Positions 1 through 7,742 of a stretch of 64,000 nucleotides of DNA are shown here, piece after piece. This DNA comes from Flavobacterium pectinovorum. GTDB taxonomy: Bacteria; Bacteroidota; Bacteroidia; Flavobacteriales; Flavobacteriaceae. The notes beneath the pieces are model-generated. The model had not been told where the DNA came from. It saw nothing but the letters and a program-made list of their open reading frames with translations, and did not search any database. Positions within the stretch are counted from its first letter, which is position 1, and the number at the start of each line of letters is the position of its first letter. The stretch covers positions 62,001 through 126,000 of the forward strand of contig NZ_FRBX01000005.1 of NCBI RefSeq assembly GCF_900142715.1. Reading direction: 5' to 3'. The position numbers and the translations under genes were made by a program.

Positions 1-342
1 AATATCTTCTACTTCATTATCGTTTTTTCCGTTAAAAATATCAACAGGACTAACGTCTAATAATCTGTTTAAGTTTTCAATTGTTTCAATTGCACTTAAT
101 TTTTTAGTTTTGTCTAGCTGAACCAACATCTCATTAGCTTCTGCCTCTAATTTTACTTTTTGCTCTGTAGGAGTCAATTTAGAATAAGGCTGTTTGATAA
201 TGTTAGCAATTTGTTCTGCCAAAGTTTGCTCAGGTACAACAGGGTCAATTACAACAGGGTCAGTTTCCGGACTGTCATCACTAGAACATGAAATCATAAG
301 TTGAGAAGCAACTAATGATAATAAAAGGAATTTTTTAATCAT
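1..342 (-). CDS. Putative surface lipoprotein, 3' end cut off by window
   Basis: The reading frame is open from an ATG at 342 to the window edge (114 codons seen, no stop). It begins MIKKFLLLSLVASQLMISC, a lipoprotein signal peptide with the lipidated Cys at about residue 19, followed by SSDDSPETDP. An S/D-rich stretch after the Cys is common in Bacteroidota lipoproteins, where it can act as a surface-export signal. The rest (residues 35-114) is charged and probably helical with no motif I recognise. It is divergent from the hydrolase gene at 544. Function unknown; the missing C-terminal part is needed for any assignment. Confidence 0.75.
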   Translation of the reverse strand, partial: MIKKFLLLSLVASQLMISCSSDDSPETDPVVIDPVVPEQTLAEQIANIIKQPYSKLTPTEQKVKLEAEANEMLVQLDKTKKLSAIETIENLNRLLDVSPVDIFNGKNDNEVEDI

Positions 343-425
343 AGGAGTGGTATTTAATTAAATGATTTGAATCAAATTTTGGGTTGATTTCTGAGCGCGA
401 ATATACACTTTCAGATTGTTCTTTG

Positions 426-443
426 TTTACGGGAAACCGTAAA
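426..443. other. Perfect 7-bp hairpin with GAAA tetraloop
   Basis: TTTACGG (426-432), loop GAAA, CCGTAAA (437-443). The GAAA loop is of the GNRA type. It lies between two divergent genes, with a T-run about 10 nt further on. It could be part of a leader RNA or an operator; no role can be assigned. Confidence 0.4.
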
Positions 444-513
444 ACGATACGCTTTTTTTACAATAAAATGATTTCTTCAAAATTTTTCCACTTATATTGA
501 TAAATAAGTTTTT

Positions 514-521
514 TACATTTG
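514..521 (+). promoter_or_regulatory. Bacteroidota -7 promoter element
   Basis: TACATTTG matches the Bacteroidota -7 consensus TAnnTTTG and lies 22 nt before the ATG at 544. The nearest upstream TTG (497-499) is only 14 nt away, shorter than usual, so the -33 box is uncertain. Confidence 0.55.
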
Positions 522-543
522 TAATAAGCTTAAAAATATATAA

Positions 544-1308
544 ATGTTATACTCAAAAATAGAAGGCGAAGGGAAACCTTTCATCATCATGCACGGATTT
601 CTGGGAATGTCTGATAATTGGAAAACACTTGCCGGGCAATATGTAGAAGCCGGATTTCAGGTTCATATTTTAGATTTAAGAAACCACGGACGCAGTTTTC
701 ATTCAGATGAATGGAGTTACGAAGCTATGGTTCAGGATGTTTTCGAATATTGCCAGGCCAATCAATTAAGTAAGATAGATATTTTAGGACATTCGATGGG
801 AGGGAAAGTAGCGATGCTTTTTGCAACAACACATTCTGAAATTGTAGATAAATTGATTGTGGCAGATATTGGTCCGAAGTTTTATAAACAACATCATCAG
901 GATATTTTAGCAGGATTAAATGCAGTTGATTTTTCCGTAAAACCAAGTCGAAACGATGTTGAGGAAATTGTTGCGCAATATGTTTCTGATTTTGGAACAC
1001 GTCAGTTTTTATTGAAAAATTTATACTGGAAAGAACCTGGACAATTGGCGTTTAGATTCAATCTCGAAGTTTTCAATAATAATCTTGATGCCATCGGAAA
1101 AGCTTTGCCGGATGATTTGGTTTTCGAAAAGCCAACATTATTTATACGCGGAGGAAATTCCGGTTATGTTCAGGATGCCGATCTTGATCAGATTCGTACA
1201 CACTTCCCTGATTTAAAAGTAGAAACAATTCCAAATGCCGGCCATTGGCTTCATGCCGAAAACCCTAAAATGTTTTTTGAATTGACAACTGCCTTTTTAA
1301 AGGAATAG
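544..1308 (+). CDS. Alpha/beta fold hydrolase (YbfF-like esterase family)
   Basis: A 254-residue cytoplasmic protein with the full alpha/beta hydrolase layout: HGFLG near residue 17 (oxyanion-hole region), the nucleophile elbow GHSMGG with Ser84, a late acidic segment around D211-D215, and the catalytic His in NAGHW (H234). Length and motif spacing resemble the small esterase/thioesterase group that includes E. coli YbfF. No signal peptide. A short gap separates it from the small membrane protein gene at 1362, so the two may be co-transcribed. The substrate cannot be read from the sequence. Confidence 0.85.
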   Translation: MLYSKIEGEGKPFIIMHGFLGMSDNWKTLAGQYVEAGFQVHILDLRNHGRSFHSDEWSYEAMVQDVFEYCQANQLSKIDILGHSMGGKVAMLFATTHSEIVDKLIVADIGPKFYKQHHQDILAGLNAVDFSVKPSRNDVEEIVAQYVSDFGTRQFLLKNLYWKEPGQLAFRFNLEVFNNNLDAIGKALPDDLVFEKPTLFIRGGNSGYVQDADLDQIRTHFPDLKVETIPNAGHWLHAENPKMFFELTTAFLKE

Positions 1309-1361
1309 TCATTTTAGCAAATATTTTATTACTTTTATTAAAATTTTAAATTAAAATAAAT

Positions 1362-1709
1362 ATGAAATTATTACTTAGACTTCTAGTTACTGCAGCCTTG
1401 GTTTTATTACTTGCTAATCTTTTGACAGGCGTACATGTAGCAAGTTTTGGTACAGCTGTAATTGTTGCAGTGGTTTTAGGATTGCTAAATCTTTTTATAA
1501 AACCAATTTTAGTTATCCTGACTTTGCCGGTAACGGTGATTACTTTAGGTTTGTTTTTACTGGTTATAAATGCGATCATTATTTTATTGTGTACCAATAT
1601 AGTTGGAGGTTTTGCGGTAGATTCTTTTTGGACAGCATTAATCTTTAGTGTCATATTGTCTATTCTTCAGTCTATTACTTACAAAATTCTAGGAGACGAT
1701 AAAAAATAA
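1362..1709 (+). CDS. Phage holin family 4-like small membrane protein (YvlD type)
   Basis: 115 residues, nearly all hydrophobic, with about four predicted membrane segments (about residues 5-25, 30-52, 55-78, 88-108) and the pattern GLLNLFIKPIL..LTLPVTVITLGLFLLVINA that marks Pfam Phage_holin_4_2 (YvlD). Despite the name these are chromosomal inner-membrane proteins with no proven lytic role, and nothing phage-like lies nearby. The A-rich leader before the ATG is typical of Bacteroidota translation starts. Confidence 0.85.
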   Translation: MKLLLRLLVTAALVLLLANLLTGVHVASFGTAVIVAVVLGLLNLFIKPILVILTLPVTVITLGLFLLVINAIIILLCTNIVGGFAVDSFWTALIFSVILSILQSITYKILGDDKK

Positions 1710-1757
1710 AAATAGAAATGACGTTTAAAACGTCTTCAAATACAATAGATTAAAAAC

Positions 1758-1794
1758 TTGGCTGGGTTGCAAAAATTTTATAATTTTGCAACCC
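1758..1794 (+). promoter_or_regulatory. tig promoter embedded in an inverted repeat
   Basis: TTG at 1758-1760, a 20-nt spacer and TAATTTTG at 1781-1788 fit the Bacteroidota promoter. The -7 box overlaps the right arm of a perfect 11-bp inverted repeat, GGGTTGCAAAA (1764-1774) / TTTTGCAACCC (1784-1794), with a 9-nt loop. The repeat could be an operator, or a terminator for the upstream gene. The tig ATG is at 1823. Confidence 0.55.
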
Positions 1795-1822
1795 AATTTT
1801 ATTACGTAAATTAAAGAAGAAG

Positions 1823-3145
1823 ATGGATATTAAAAGAGTAGCAACAGACGCTGTGAATGAAACAATTGTAATGACAGTTGTTCACATGGATTACAAAGGT
1901 CAAGTAGCAAAAAGAATAAACGAAAAAATGCCTTTGGCTACCGTTAAAGGTTTTAGAAAAGGACAAGTTCCTAAAGACCTTGTTGAAAAACAATACGGAA
2001 AAGCAATTAAGCAGGAAGAAGTTAAAAAAGTAGTTGATTTGGCTTTAGAGCGTTTTGTTCAATCTGAAAGATTAAATCTTTTAGGAACTCCTCTTGCTAA
2101 AGAAAACGAAAACTTTGATTGGGATGCTGAAGAACTAACTTTCGAATACGAAATTGGTTTAGTACCAAACTTTGAAATTGACTTAGAAGCTAAAAACAAT
2201 ATCGTAAAATATATCGTTACAGCTGATGATAAATTAATCGACGGACAAGTTGAGCGTATCCAAAAACAATTCGGAAAAGCAATTCCACAAGATAAAGTTG
2301 ATGCTGATTCTGATTTGACAGGAACTTTCTCTAATGAAGAAAAAGGTATCGACAATACAACTACAATTTCAGTTTCTACATTCAACAAAAAAGCAGGTGA
2401 CAAATTCATCGGTAAAAAAGTTGGAGATGTTGTTACTGTAAGCACAAAAGGTTTATTTGAAGATGACCACCAATTAATGGATTACTTAAAAGTATCTCAT
2501 GATGATGTTCACGGTTTAGATGTTGAAGTAAACTTTACTATCGAAGCTATCAACGGAGCAGAATTGGCAGAATTAAACCAAGAGTTATTTGATAAACTTT
2601 TCGGTGAAGGAAAAGTAGCTTCTCTTGAAGATTTAAAAGCTAAAATTAAAGAAGATGCTGAAGCTCAATTCGCACAGCAGGCAGATCAAAAATTATTGTT
2701 AGACGTTCAGGATTTCCTGATCGAAAACACAAAATTTGATTTACCGGCTGAATTCCTTAAAAAATGGTTGCAAACTGTTGGAGAGAAAAAACTTTCTGCA
2801 GAAGAAGCTGAAGTTGAATACGCAAGATCTGAAAAAGGATTACGTTTTCAATTAATTGAAGGAAAAGCAATGGCACAAAGTAATATCCAAATTACATTTG
2901 AAGATTTGAAAGCTTTTACAACAAACGCTATCAGACAACAAATGGCTCAATTTGGACAAACAAACCCAACTGACGAAGAAGTACAAGGAATCGTGGCTAG
3001 AGTTTTATCTAACCAGGAAGAAGTGAAAAGACTTTCTGAGCAGGTTGTTGCTGAAAAATTGTTAGAAGTGTTTAAAGAAAAAGCAAATCCAACAACTAAA
3101 GAAGTAACTTATGAAGAATTTATTGCAGCTTCTTACGGCGAATAA
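1823..3145 (+). CDS. tig: Trigger factor (ribosome-associated chaperone)
   Basis: 440 residues, the usual trigger factor length. The N-terminal ribosome-binding loop GFRKGQVP is at residues 43-50. A degenerate FKBP-like middle domain (about 155-245, FIGKKVGDVV) is followed by the long helical chaperone arms. Divergent Bacteroidota trigger factors usually keep the ribosome loop but lose prolyl isomerase residues, and this one looks the same. It starts the conserved tig-clpP-clpX series, which couples nascent-chain folding to ATP-dependent proteolysis; here each gene has its own terminator and likely promoter. Confidence 0.93.
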   Translation: MDIKRVATDAVNETIVMTVVHMDYKGQVAKRINEKMPLATVKGFRKGQVPKDLVEKQYGKAIKQEEVKKVVDLALERFVQSERLNLLGTPLAKENENFDWDAEELTFEYEIGLVPNFEIDLEAKNNIVKYIVTADDKLIDGQVERIQKQFGKAIPQDKVDADSDLTGTFSNEEKGIDNTTTISVSTFNKKAGDKFIGKKVGDVVTVSTKGLFEDDHQLMDYLKVSHDDVHGLDVEVNFTIEAINGAELAELNQELFDKLFGEGKVASLEDLKAKIKEDAEAQFAQQADQKLLLDVQDFLIENTKFDLPAEFLKKWLQTVGEKKLSAEEAEVEYARSEKGLRFQLIEGKAMAQSNIQITFEDLKAFTTNAIRQQMAQFGQTNPTDEEVQGIVARVLSNQEEVKRLSEQVVAEKLLEVFKEKANPTTKEVTYEEFIAASYGE

Positions 3146-3165
3146 TTTCTAAGATAATAGTATTT

Positions 3166-3203
3166 GGAGCGTCAGGAAGTTTTTTCCTGACGCTCTTTTG
3201 TTT
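3166..3203 (+). terminator. Rho-independent terminator after tig
   Basis: Perfect stem GAGCGTCAGGA (3167-3177) / TCCTGACGCTC (3185-3195), a 7-nt loop, then a T-rich tail. Confidence 0.9.
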
Positions 3204-3230
3204 TAATTTATTTTTTGATTACTTTTCAGG

Positions 3231-3371
3231 AGCTAATCCAGCTATCCGTTACAAGTTTTTTCATGCCTCCCTTTTTTTGTAAGGTAAAAAAAGAGCTTCC
3301 GCTGGTCGCTTTTTTCTACCAACAAAAAATAGTTGTCATTTCAAAAAGCTTTTCACTGCTATCTGGGCTAG
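3231..3371. repeat. Long divergent copy of the CTATCCG-type structured element
   Basis: Conserved blocks CTATCCGTTACAAG (3242-3255) and TTTTCACTGCTAT (about 3350-3362) match the ends of the three 88-bp copies elsewhere in the window, but the interior is longer and has other internal repeats. The closing stem CCAG (3238-3241) / CTGG (3363-3366) lies exactly where the other copies have GGG/CCC. An outer CTA (3233-3235) / TAG (3369-3371) pairing is also possible. It occupies the tig-clpP gap; an open frame of 64 codons here is not a gene. Confidence 0.6.
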
Positions 3372-3383
3372 AAATAAGACATA

Positions 3384-3415
3384 TTGACATTCTTTATAAA
3401 AGGGTATGACCTTTG
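3384..3415 (+). promoter_or_regulatory. Probable clpP promoter
   Basis: TTG (3384-3386), a 21-nt spacer and GACCTTTG (3408-3415), one mismatch from TAnnTTTG. The clpP ATG follows about 50 nt downstream. Confidence 0.45.
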
Positions 3416-3467
3416 TGGGAAATAAAATATAATACCAAAAATTAAGTAAAACTTAGACACATAAAAT

Positions 3468-4142
3468 ATGAACTACGGTAAAGAATTTAAAAAATTTGCT
3501 ACAAAGCACCAGGGAGTAAACGCAATGTACTACGATAAAATCGTAGCGGCAATGAACCCAACAAACATGACTCCATACATTATCGAAGAGCGCCAGTTGA
3601 ACGTTTCTCAATTAGACGTGTTTTCAAGATTAATGATGGACAGAATTATCTTTTTAGGAACTGGTATCGACGATCAAATCGCAAATATCGTTCAGGCACA
3701 ATTATTATTCTTAGAAAGTGCTGATGCTTCAAAAGATATTCAAATTTATCTAAATTCTCCAGGAGGAAGCGTTTACGCAGGTTTGGGAATTTATGACACG
3801 ATGCAATACATCAAACCAGACGTAGCTACAATTTGTACCGGTATGGCAGCTTCAATGGGAGCCGTTTTATTATGCGCAGGAGCTGAAGGAAAACGTTCAG
3901 CTTTACCGCATTCAAGAGTTATGATTCACCAGCCATCTGGAGGAGCACAAGGTGTTGCAACAGACATGGAAATCAACTTACGCGAAATGTTGAAACTAAA
4001 AGATGAATTATATCATATTATCTCTCAACATTCAGGACAAACTTTTGATAAAGTGCACAAAGACAGTGAGCGCGATTACTGGATGAAAGCTGACGAAGCA
4101 AAAGAATACGGAATGATTGATGAAGTTTTAAGAAGAAGCTAA
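3468..4142 (+). CDS. clpP: ATP-dependent Clp protease proteolytic subunit
   Basis: 224 residues, slightly longer than E. coli ClpP because of a longer N-terminus. The serine protease triad is visible: Ser129 in GMAASMGA, His154 in MIHQPSGG and Asp199 in HKDSERDYW. NSPGGSV (96-102) is the substrate-binding strand. ClpP forms the 14-subunit cytoplasmic chamber fed by ClpX, encoded next door. A promoter-like sequence upstream and a very strong hairpin downstream suggest it is largely monocistronic. Confidence 0.96.
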   Translation: MNYGKEFKKFATKHQGVNAMYYDKIVAAMNPTNMTPYIIEERQLNVSQLDVFSRLMMDRIIFLGTGIDDQIANIVQAQLLFLESADASKDIQIYLNSPGGSVYAGLGIYDTMQYIKPDVATICTGMAASMGAVLLCAGAEGKRSALPHSRVMIHQPSGGAQGVATDMEINLREMLKLKDELYHIISQHSGQTFDKVHKDSERDYWMKADEAKEYGMIDEVLRRS

Positions 4143-4158
4143 AAATTAGTTTATTATG

Positions 4159-4221
4159 TTTCAAGTTTCAGGTTTCAAGTTAACAATAGCAACTTGAAAC
4201 CTGAAATTTGAAACCTTTTTA
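4159..4221 (+). terminator. Very long hairpin after clpP
   Basis: A 24-bp stem (4159-4182 with 4192-4215, one G-U position) with a 9-nt loop, followed by CTTTTTT. The arms are made of repeated GTTTCAAG-like units, so it may have come from a dispersed intergenic repeat, but the T-tail supports terminator function. Confidence 0.75.
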
Positions 4222-4273
4222 AGACTTGAAACAAAAATATAAGTTAATAAGTTACTAAGTTTTAAAGGTTTTA

Positions 4274-4303
4274 TTGAAAACTCTCAGAAACTTAGTAACT
4301 TTG
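4274..4303 (+). promoter_or_regulatory. clpX promoter
   Basis: TTG (4274-4276), a 19-nt spacer and a perfect -7 box TAACTTTG (4296-4303). It lies 22 nt before the ATG at 4325. This argues against the upstream in-frame TTG at 4274 as the start codon, because that codon is part of the promoter. Confidence 0.7.
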
Positions 4304-4324
4304 CAGCTTAGTAATAAAAAAAGA

Positions 4325-5557
4325 ATGGCTAAAGTAGTATTAGAATGTTCGTTTTGTGGAAGAAAAAAGCCAGAAACCAATTTATTGATTGCAGGTATTA
4401 ATGCACACATTTGTGATAAGTGTATTGAACAGGCACACGGAATTGTAATAGAAGAATTAAAATCAAGCGGAAGCGCTAAACTGGTTGGGGACTTAATTTT
4501 AAAGAAACCAAAAGAGATCAGAGCTTTCTTAGATCAATATGTTATTGGACAGGATCAGACTAAAAAAGTAATGTCGGTTGCGGTTTACAATCACTACAAA
4601 CGTTTAATGCAACAGCAATTAGACGACGAAGTAGAGATTGAAAAAAGTAACATCATTATGGTTGGTCAAACCGGAACAGGAAAAACATTGGTAGCAAAAA
4701 CTATCGCAAAAATGTTAGACGTTCCTTTGGCAATCGTAGATGCGACAGTGCTTACAGAAGCAGGTTATGTAGGTGAAGATGTTGAAAGTATTTTGACACG
4801 TTTATTACAAGCTGCTGATTATGATGTAACCAAAGCAGAAAGAGGAATCGTATTTATTGATGAAATAGATAAAATCGCCCGCAAAAGCGATAATCCATCT
4901 ATAACACGTGACGTTTCTGGAGAAGGAGTTCAACAGGCATTATTGAAATTATTAGAAGGAACAGTTGTAAACGTGCCACCAAAAGGAGGACGTAAACATC
5001 CGGACCAGAAATTTGTGGAGGTAAATACCCAAAACATCCTGTTTATTGCAGGTGGTGCTTTTGATGGAGTAGAACGTATTATTTCTAAACGTTTAAACCG
5101 TCAGGCAGTTGGATATTCTACTTCTAAAAATGTTGATAATATCGACAAAGACAATTTGTTGCAATATATCATTCCAAAAGATATTAAAGATTTTGGATTG
5201 ATTCCTGAAATTATTGGTCGTTTACCAGTTTTAACACACATGGATCCTTTAGATAGAGAAACATTGCGTGCCATTCTGACTCAGCCAAAAAATGCGTTAA
5301 TCAAACAATATCAAAAATTGTTTATGATGGACGAAGTAGAATTCAGTATTTCTGATGAAGCTTTAGATTTTATTGTTGATAAAGCTTTAGAATACAAATT
5401 AGGTGCTCGTGGATTGCGTTCGTTATGCGAAGCAATTCTAACAGATGCTATGTACGAATTACCAAGTTCAGACGATAAAGTTTTGACAATTGATAAAGAT
5501 TACGCAGAACATACTTTAAGTAAAAATTTATTGAAGAGAATGGAAATTGCTTCGTAA
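4325..5557 (+). CDS. clpX: Clp protease ATP-binding subunit ClpX
   Basis: 410 residues from the chosen ATG ([12 protein letters not shown]), the family's usual start and length. The N-terminal zinc domain has four Cys (C8, C11, C30, C33). Walker A GQTGTGKT is at 114-121 and Walker B IVFIDEID at 175-182; a Gly-rich pore-loop region and the C-terminal small AAA+ domain ([23 protein letters not shown]) follow. It unfolds tagged proteins and threads them into ClpP. A longer frame starting at a TTG (4274) adds 17 residues but would begin inside the promoter, so it is rejected. Confidence 0.95.
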   Translation: MAKVVLECSFCGRKKPETNLLIAGINAHICDKCIEQAHGIVIEELKSSGSAKLVGDLILKKPKEIRAFLDQYVIGQDQTKKVMSVAVYNHYKRLMQQQLDDEVEIEKSNIIMVGQTGTGKTLVAKTIAKMLDVPLAIVDATVLTEAGYVGEDVESILTRLLQAADYDVTKAERGIVFIDEIDKIARKSDNPSITRDVSGEGVQQALLKLLEGTVVNVPPKGGRKHPDQKFVEVNTQNILFIAGGAFDGVERIISKRLNRQAVGYSTSKNVDNIDKDNLLQYIIPKDIKDFGLIPEIIGRLPVLTHMDPLDRETLRAILTQPKNALIKQYQKLFMMDEVEFSISDEALDFIVDKALEYKLGARGLRSLCEAILTDAMYELPSSDDKVLTIDKDYAEHTLSKNLLKRMEIAS

Positions 5558-5609
5558 ATTCTAAATACAGCTTTGTCAAGTTTTAAACTTTGACAAAGAT
5601 TTAATATCA

Positions 5610-5643
5610 AACCTGTTCATTTATTTGAGCAGGTTTTTTTTTT
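5610..5643 (+). terminator. Rho-independent terminator after clpX
   Basis: AACCTGTTCA (5610-5619) / TGAGCAGGTT (5626-5635), one wobble pair, then nine T. A second small inverted repeat (CTTTGTCAA / TTGACAAAG, about 5572-5599) precedes it. The rest of the gap to 5780 holds repeats of the TTCGTGAAATT type. Confidence 0.9.
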
Positions 5644-5780
5644 GAAAATTATAAAAACAACATGAATTTCACTAATTGTCACTAATTCGTTTGTGAAATT
5701 AATTTCACAAAGTTAATTAACGATTGAAATTTGTGCAAATTCGTGAAATTCGTGTTTAAAATTTCCTGCTTCTGAAAAAA

Positions 5781-6746
5781 TTACTGAACCCTAAACTTCT
5801 CTCGATATTCAATTGGTTTCATGCCCACCATTTTAAAAAACACTTTTCTAAAAGCTTTTGGATCATTATAGCCCGTTTTTTCGATTATCTCAGAAATTGA
5901 AAGCTGCGTTTGTTCCAAATATTTCTTAGAACTTTCTACACGTATATTTTGCAAATATTCAATTGGCGGAATTCCGGTTACTTGTTTAAATCGGCGTGTC
6001 ATGTTTCTGGCACTTGTGGGAATATCTTTTGTTATTTCTTCCAACTTTTCAATAGAATGATATTGGCTTTCTATTTTTTGCTGCAGCATGGCAACTAAAG
6101 AATCGTTGTGTAAATGATTGGGTCTGAAGGTGCTAAAATAGCTTTGTTTGTATCGGTTTAAATCAATAGAAAAGATCTTTGCGATTTGAACAGCAATTTC
6201 ATTTCCGCAATATTTCTGAACCAAAAGAATCAATAGATGGAAAGATGAAGTCGAACCTCCGCTTGTGTATAAACTTCCATCGGCCGTTAAGGTTTCTTCA
6301 GATTTTAATTTTACCAACGGAAATGCTTTCGTAAAAGCACTGCAGGCATCGACATGTGTTGTTGCCAGTTTTTCGTTAAGTAAACCCGAAGCTGCAAACA
6401 AAAAAGCACCCGTACAAAAACTGGCTAATTCGGCTCCGGCCTGATGCTGTTTTTGCAGCCACGGAATAAAATTTTTATTTTTTGCGATCATCTCACTCAT
6501 ATCATCCGTAGTAAAAGCCGGAATTAAAATGAGGTCTAAAAGTTTATCAGAATCTTCGATTGAATTTACTTCATAACCAAATAAAAATTTTTCTTTGATT
6601 TGTTCCGCCGATTGAAAAACCATAATTTCAAAAGGCTTTTCCGGACCATTACTTAATTTATTAGCAGTTTCAAAAACTTCTAAAATAGCTGCTATACTTA
6701 ATAATTTATAGTAGTGAGGTACAATTAAAGCTGTTTTCTTAGTCAT
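5781..6746 (-). CDS. GlxA-type transcriptional regulator (DJ-1/PfpI domain plus AraC HTH)
   Basis: 321 residues. The N-terminal half (about 5-175) is a DJ-1/PfpI-like fold with the nucleophile-elbow-like segment ASFCTGAFLFAASGLL. The C-terminal half (about 220-320) is an AraC/XylS double helix-turn-helix (NMTRRFKQVTGIPPIEYLQ...; ISEIIEKTGYNDPKAFRKVFFKMVGMKPIEYR). The elbow Cys is kept, but these sensor domains usually have no enzymatic role. It is divergent from the VOC/SRPBCC gene series that begins at 6877, so it is the obvious candidate regulator of those genes. Ligand unknown. Confidence 0.9.
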   Translation of the reverse strand: MTKKTALIVPHYYKLLSIAAILEVFETANKLSNGPEKPFEIMVFQSAEQIKEKFLFGYEVNSIEDSDKLLDLILIPAFTTDDMSEMIAKNKNFIPWLQKQHQAGAELASFCTGAFLFAASGLLNEKLATTHVDACSAFTKAFPLVKLKSEETLTADGSLYTSGGSTSSFHLLILLVQKYCGNEIAVQIAKIFSIDLNRYKQSYFSTFRPNHLHNDSLVAMLQQKIESQYHSIEKLEEITKDIPTSARNMTRRFKQVTGIPPIEYLQNIRVESSKKYLEQTQLSISEIIEKTGYNDPKAFRKVFFKMVGMKPIEYREKFRVQ

Positions 6747-6768
6747 GGTATTTCATTTATGGTTATTA

Positions 6769-6776
6769 CAAAAATA
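6769..6776 (-). promoter_or_regulatory. -7 promoter element for the GlxA-type regulator
   Basis: On the minus strand this reads TATTTTTG, a perfect TAnnTTTG, 23 nt upstream of the regulator's ATG. No clear -33 box. Confidence 0.5.
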
Positions 6777-6876
6777 GAAAAATTGTCTTAAATGCCCCTA
6801 AAGATGACTTTTTTTGTAATGCAAGCCTTGTTATTTAACTTTAAATTTGTTTTGATAATTTGTAATTTTATATATC

Positions 6877-7286
6877 ATGGCAACAAAAATTTTCATAAAT
6901 CTTCCGGTAAAAGATTTAAATCGATCCATTTCATTTTTTACTGAGTTGGGTTTTTCGTTCAATCCACAATTTACAAATAACAAAGGAACTTGTTTAATTA
7001 TTGGCGAAAATATAAATGCAATGCTTTTAGTTGAAGAGTTTTATGCAACATTTACCAACAAAGAAATTTGCAATGCAGAGACAACAAGCGAAGTTCTTAT
7101 TGCCTATCTTTTGAAACTCGTGAAAAAGTAGATGAAATAATGGAAAAAGCGATTCGATCAGGAGGAACAGAATATGTGGAAACGAAGGATTATGGGTGGA
7201 TGTACCAACGCACTTTCCTGGATATAGACGGACATCATTGGGAGATTTTCTATATGGATGAAAGTAAAATACCAAGCGAAGTATAA
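6877..7286 (+). pseudogene. VOC family (glyoxalase-fold) gene with a frameshift
   Basis: Two overlapping frames together make one VOC protein like the intact gene at 8291. Frame one (6877-7131) gives MATKIFINLPVKDLNRS... up to TTSEVLIA, then runs into stop TAG. The other frame resumes with LSFETREKVDEIMEKAIRSGGTEYV...DYGWMYQRTFLDIDGHHWEIFYMDESKIP and ends at 7286. The switch falls at about 7102-7105 (TTGCCTATC); one extra base, such as a third C, would restore a continuous frame of about 136 residues. Either a real inactivating 1-nt deletion or a sequencing error. First gene of the cluster divergent from the AraC-type regulator. Confidence 0.8.
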
Positions 7287-7301
7287 ATTAAAGCCTGTAA
7301 T

Positions 7302-7712
7302 ATGATACAAGTTCAAAATAAAATAAATGCCTCAATAGAAAAAGTTTGGGATCTGTGGACATTGCCAGAACATATTATGAATTGGAATAATGCTTCTGCA
7401 GACTGGCATACACCATATGTAGAAAATGATTTGAAAGCAGGCGGAAAATTCAAATTTACAATGGCTCTTAAAGATGGAAGCGATGGTTTTGATTTTGAAG
7501 GCATATATACTAAAATCGAAAAATTTTCATGGATAGAATATCAGCTTTTGGATAACAGAACGGCAAATGTTCGTTTTGAAAATAGTGGTGATCATGTAAA
7601 ACTTACCGAAACATTTGAGCCAACAACAAAAGATTCAGCAGATATGGAAGAACAATTTTGTACTGCAATTATTCAAAATTTTAAAAAGTACGTTGAAAAT
7701 TTTAAAGAGTAA
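7302..7712 (+). CDS. SRPBCC family protein (AHSA1-like), copy 1
   Basis: 136 residues. The N-terminus INASIEKVWDLWTLPEHIMNW is the first strand and helices of the START/Bet v1-like fold, and the C-terminal QNFKKYVE is the long closing helix: the activator-of-Hsp90 homologue 1-like (AHSA1) subfamily. It begins 15 nt after the frameshifted VOC gene and is about half identical to the next gene (7743), so the two look like a tandem duplication. Members bind hydrophobic ligands or act as stress proteins; the ligand here cannot be inferred. Confidence 0.88.
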   Translation: MIQVQNKINASIEKVWDLWTLPEHIMNWNNASADWHTPYVENDLKAGGKFKFTMALKDGSDGFDFEGIYTKIEKFSWIEYQLLDNRTANVRFENSGDHVKLTETFEPTTKDSADMEEQFCTAIIQNFKKYVENFKE

Positions 7713-7742
7713 ACCAATTAATAAATTATAAAATAATAAATA

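Noticed and set aside
1362-1709. Holin-like gene as a sign of prophage
   Set aside because: The YvlD-type family is chromosomal and widespread; no lysin, capsid, tail or integrase genes are nearby.
3215-3409. Open frame of 64 codons between tig and clpP
   Set aside because: It lies inside the long copy of the structured repeat; composition is Phe/Lys-rich with no family signal, and the clpP promoter overlaps its end.
4274-4324. 17-residue N-terminal extension of ClpX from a TTG codon
   Set aside because: The TTG is the -33 promoter box and the -7 box lies inside the extension; the ATG at 4325 gives the standard ClpX start.
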